DNA of 64,000 bases from Streptomyces djakartensis. Lineage in GTDB: Bacteria; Actinomycetota; Actinomycetes; Streptomycetales; Streptomycetaceae. The first letter of the stretch is position 1. Every line of letters begins with the position of its first letter. Shown piece after piece: positions 61,504 to 64,000 of this stretch. The DNA lies in the NCBI RefSeq assembly GCF_014651075.1, contig NZ_BMWE01000012.1, positions 1 to 64,000 on the forward strand, in the 5' to 3' direction. The position numbers were made by a program, and so were the translations under genes. Under the pieces are notes generated by a model. It searched no databases and had not been told where the DNA came from. It saw only the letters and a program-made list of their open reading frames with translations.

Positions 61504-62301
61504 GTGCCGAAGCGCAAGAACACGTTCTCATCCTGGCGGCGGGGCCTCGCGCAGCGCGCCGTCCACGCGGGCTGGGCCTGGGCGCAGCGCACCGGCTCCG
61601 TCACCGCCGAGCATCCCGGGCGCTATCGATTCGGCGCGATGGGGGCCGGCACCAGGCTCGCCTTCCCGCTCGGCACGGTCTTCGGCGAACCCTGGATCCA
61701 CGTCGGCGCGCACTGCATCATCGGCGAACAGGTCACCCTCACCGCCGGTCTGATGCCCGACCTCGACCTCGGCCCGGACCCGATCCTGCGCTTGGGCGAC
61801 GGTGTCGTCCTGGGCCGCGGCAGCCACGTCATCGCCGACACGACGGTCACCATAGGCAGCGACTGCTACTTCGGCCCGTACGTCTACGTGACGTCGACGA
61901 ACCACTCCTACGACGACCCGCACGAGCCGATCGGCAGGCAGTGGCCGCGGATGGAGCCGGTGGAGATCGGGCCCGGCTGCTGGATCGGCACGGGGGCGGT
62001 GATCCTTCCCGGGGCCCGGATCGGCAGGAACGTGGTGGTGGCCGCGGGCGCGGTCGTGCGCGGCACGGTGCCGGACCACGCCGTGGTGGCGGGCGCGCCG
62101 GCCCGGGTCGTACGGCGCTGGACGCCCGCCGACGGCTGGCAGCCGCCGCTGCGCACCCCGCCTCCGGTGCCGATACCGGACGGCGTCACGCCCGAGCAGC
62201 TGCGCGCCCTGTCGGAGCTGGACGAGGAGACCGCGGCGAGACTGGCCGAACTGGACGAGAAGACGCCCGGCGGCATGGCCGAGCCGGCGCCGGGTTCCTG
62301 A
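61504..62301 (+). CDS. LbH-type acyltransferase (transferase hexapeptide family)
   Basis: This 265-aa protein has a left-handed beta-helix of hexapeptide repeats (about 40-205). The NHSY motif, TSTNHSYDDPHEPI (about 134-147), is typical of sugar or phosphoglycerol O-acetyltransferases of the MaaA/NodL group. A conserved C-terminal helix follows (VTPEQLRALSELDEETAARL). The acceptor is unknown. GTG start at 61504. Confidence 0.88.
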   Translation: MPKRKNTFSSWRRGLAQRAVHAGWAWAQRTGSVTAEHPGRYRFGAMGAGTRLAFPLGTVFGEPWIHVGAHCIIGEQVTLTAGLMPDLDLGPDPILRLGDGVVLGRGSHVIADTTVTIGSDCYFGPYVYVTSTNHSYDDPHEPIGRQWPRMEPVEIGPGCWIGTGAVILPGARIGRNVVVAAGAVVRGTVPDHAVVAGAPARVVRRWTPADGWQPPLRTPPPVPIPDGVTPEQLRALSELDEETAARLAELDEKTPGGMAEPAPGS

Positions 62302-62315
62302 CGCCCTGGCCGGGG

Positions 62316-63173
62316 TCAGCCAGACGCCAGCAGGACCGTCCCCACCAGGGCGAGCCCCGCGCCCGCCGCCTGCACCGCCCGCAGCCGTTCGCGCAGCACG
62401 CCACGCGCCGCCACCGCGGTCACCACCGGGTACAGGGAGGCGAGCACGGCGGCGACGGTGACCGGGCCGTGCTGCGCGGCGATCGAGTACGTGCCGTTCG
62501 CGGCGACGTCCGCGAGGCCGACGAAGGCGAGTGCCGGCAGGGAGCGCCACGGGAAGCCGTCCGCCGGAAGGGCGGGCGCCCCGCGCCGCACCGACGCGTA
62601 CAGCGCCAGTCCGCCGGCGGCGACGTTCGTCACCCGCTGCACGAACAGGGCGAGGAACAGGCCCGTGAGCGTGGCGGACGCCTCGGCGATCAGTGCCATC
62701 ACCGCGCCGAAGCCGAACGCCGCGAGCAGCGTGAGGGCGATGGCCTGGCGCTGTACGGGGGCGCCGCGGAACTGCGGGCCGCCCGCGAGGCAGACACCGG
62801 CCACGGCGACCAGGATGCCGGCGAACTGCAGCATGCCGGGGCGCTCACCGAGCACCAGGCCCACACCGACCGGCACGGCCACACCGAGCGAGCCCAGCGG
62901 CGACACCACACCCATCGGGCCCAGCGCCAGCGCCTTGTAGAAGGCGAGCATCGCCACCGGCCCGACCAGACCGGCGGCCACGGCGAACCACAGCTGTGGT
63001 CCCGCCTCGCTCCAGCCGCCGGTCGCCACCACGACCGCGCCGAGTACGACCACGGCGATCGACTGCGACACCACGACCACCGTGAGCGCGGGAGTGCGCC
63101 GCGTGAGCAGTCCGCCGCCGAAGTCGGCCAGCCCCCACAGCAGGCTGGTGGCCAGGGCGAAGAGCGCTGTCAT
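62316..63173 (-). CDS. EamA-family transporter
   Basis: This 285-aa protein has ten predicted helices in two EamA repeats, with LLWGLADFGGGLLTRRTP at the N-terminus and GPVTVAAVLASLYPVVTAV in the second repeat. The export substrate is unknown. It is divergent from an XRE-cupin regulator over 97 bp that contain inverted repeats, so the regulator probably controls it. ATG start at 63173 with no clear ribosome binding site. Confidence 0.88.
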   Translation of the reverse strand: MTALFALATSLLWGLADFGGGLLTRRTPALTVVVVSQSIAVVVLGAVVVATGGWSEAGPQLWFAVAAGLVGPVAMLAFYKALALGPMGVVSPLGSLGVAVPVGVGLVLGERPGMLQFAGILVAVAGVCLAGGPQFRGAPVQRQAIALTLLAAFGFGAVMALIAEASATLTGLFLALFVQRVTNVAAGGLALYASVRRGAPALPADGFPWRSLPALAFVGLADVAANGTYSIAAQHGPVTVAAVLASLYPVVTAVAARGVLRERLRAVQAAGAGLALVGTVLLASG

Positions 63174-63188
63174 GGTCCGGATGCCTCG

Positions 63189-63245
63189 CAGTACAGTTCA
63201 GTGAACGATCAGGTCAACCACACCATAGTGCACCCTGCTGTACTG
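63189..63245. promoter_or_regulatory. Inverted repeats between the EamA and XRE-cupin genes
   Basis: CAGTACAG (63189-63196) recurs as its reverse complement CTGTACTG (63238-63245). GTTCA-g-TGAAC (63196-63206) overlaps the first arm. The region is AT-rich and includes TACAAAAT-like sequence near 63250. These are likely operators of the XRE protein. Confidence 0.6.
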
Positions 63246-63270
63246 TGTCATACAAAATATTGGACGGAAT

Positions 63271-63843
63271 GTGTCGGACCTCGACCTGCTGACCCAGTCC
63301 CTGGCGCGCAGCGTCAAGCACTGGCGCGCGGTGCGCGGCTTCACCCTCGACGTGCTCGCCGCCCGGGCGGGCGTCAGCCGCGGCATGCTCATCCAGATCG
63401 AGCAGGCCCGCACCAACCCCAGCCTCGGCACCGTCGTCAAGATCGGCGACGCGCTCGGCGTGAGCATCACCACCCTCCTGGACTACGAGCAGGGCCCGAA
63501 GGTCCGGATCGTTCCGGCCGGGCAGGCGGTGCGGCTGTGGCACACCGACGCCGGCAGCTACAACCGGCTGCTCGCCGGCACCGAGGCGCCGGGGCCGCTG
63601 GAGATGTGGGACTGGCGGCTCATGCCCGGCGAGAGCAGCCCCTCGGACCCGCACCCCGCGGGCACCGTCGAACTGCTCCATGTGACGGCAGGGGAGCTGA
63701 CCCTCACCGTCGACGGCGTGGAGCACCGCGTCCCCGCGGGCGCGAGCGTCTCCTTCGAGGCCAACACCCCGCACACGTACGGCAACACCGGCGAAGTGCC
63801 GATGGAGATGATGATGGCCGTCTCCGTGCCGCCCGTGTCCTGA
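63271..63843 (+). CDS. XRE-family regulator with cupin domain
   Basis: This 190-aa regulator has an XRE helix-turn-helix (about 8-70: LDVLAARAGVSRGMLIQIEQ, NPSLGTVVKIGDALG) and a C-terminal cupin domain (about 120-188, VELLHVTAGELTLTVDG and VSFEANTPHTYGN). The class senses small molecules and represses exporter or catabolic genes. It sits divergent from an EamA gene, which is a likely target. GTG 63271 gives the conserved N-terminus. Confidence 0.9.
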   Translation: MSDLDLLTQSLARSVKHWRAVRGFTLDVLAARAGVSRGMLIQIEQARTNPSLGTVVKIGDALGVSITTLLDYEQGPKVRIVPAGQAVRLWHTDAGSYNRLLAGTEAPGPLEMWDWRLMPGESSPSDPHPAGTVELLHVTAGELTLTVDGVEHRVPAGASVSFEANTPHTYGNTGEVPMEMMMAVSVPPVS

Positions 63844-63859
63844 CCCGGTGTCACGAGGA

Positions 63860-63883
63860 GGCGAACGTCGCCTGCCGCGGCAC
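63860..63883 (+). repeat. Copy of the 35113-35136 dispersed repeat
   Basis: These 24 bases equal 35113-35136 except at one position (GAACGTCG here, GAACGTTG there). The shared end is CCTGCCGCGGCAC. It lies just after the XRE-cupin gene. Confidence 0.75.
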
Positions 63884-63956
63884 TGGGTGTGCTGTCCCGG
63901 GGAGACGACGGTCGGCCACGGGACGAAGCTGCCCGGGATCGAAGCGCCCGAAGCGG

Positions 63957-64000
63957 TTACGCCCTGGTCAGTGCCTGCGGGAAGTCGAACACCCCGTCGG
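63957..64000 (-). CDS. Partial gene at window edge (C-terminal 14 residues)
   Basis: The last 44 bp read on the minus strand as ...DGVFDFPQALTRA followed by a TAA stop (63957-63959), with high GC at third positions. Only the end of the gene is in the window, so it cannot be named. Confidence 0.5.
   Translation of the reverse strand, partial: DGVFDFPQALTRA

Overview
The window is high-GC actinobacterial DNA. Strong GC bias at third codon positions, frequent GTG starts, GTGA and ATGA gene overlaps, GGAGG-type ribosome binding sites and a EF-Tu3-type second tuf gene all point to Streptomyces. Most of it looks like conserved core-type chromosome. Accessory-looking pieces include the modABC block, a xylan-use operon, a truncated transporter and scattered short intergenic repeats. 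No tRNA, insertion sequence, prophage or CRISPR array was seen.

Layout, 1-14.4 kb: the window opens with the 5S gene of an rRNA operon and its terminator. Next comes a block in the order known from Mycobacterium (Rv1822-Rv1832 region): CDP-alcohol phosphatidyltransferase, DUF881, DUF1290 (Sbp), DUF881, a GarA-type FHA protein, an FtsR-type MerR regulator, the bifunctional nuclease family (DUF151), a second MerR regulator, and gcvP. Inserted into that order are a GDP-mannose pyrophosphorylase/phosphomannomutase fusion with a degenerate mutase half, dinB, and a PRC-barrel gene. gcvP lies behind a tandem glycine riboswitch. The gcvH gene found in the mycobacterial order is absent here.

14.5-28 kb: a molybdate importer (modABC) with a helix-turn-helix/TOBE regulator, an APC-superfamily permease, and a xylan-use operon. 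The operon has a Tat-type solute-binding lipoprotein, two permeases and a secreted GH10 xylanase. A LacI-family regulator lies downstream on the opposite strand. CGAAA-N-TTTCG-like boxes flank the operon promoter and one precedes the regulator. Small proteins of unknown function follow.

28-43 kb: a GCS2-type ligase-like enzyme, CPBP and PhzF proteins, a PadR regulator, a 5'-truncated EamA transporter, a divergent MocR/pyridoxamine-oxidase-like pair sharing a 23-bp intergenic region, a divergent EamA/LysR pair, an isochorismatase fold lacking its cysteine, a Rieske lipoprotein, a two-gene HipA-like kinase/DUF3037 unit, two short-chain dehydrogenases and a family 5 peptide-type binding lipoprotein.

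43.9-64 kb: uracil-DNA glycosylase, a MocA-type oxidoreductase, apolipoprotein N-acyltransferase, undecaprenyl-diphosphatase, a divergent HxlR/thiolase pair, a TVP38 membrane protein, a cysteine-free EF-Tu3, a spermidine-synthase-like methyltransferase fold, an MFS exporter, a thioesterase, phosphoketolase, DedA, gamma-carbonic anhydrase, an acyltransferase, and an EamA/XRE-cupin pair. The right edge cuts the last codons of a minus-strand gene.

The best leads for something undescribed are the HipA-like kinase/DUF3037 pair, the cysteine-free EF-Tu3 with an sORF-plus-hairpin leader, the GarA homologue with an added zinc ribbon, the fusion enzyme whose mutase active site is gone, and several unassigned operator-like palindromes. 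All assignments come from reading the sequence; no database search was run.
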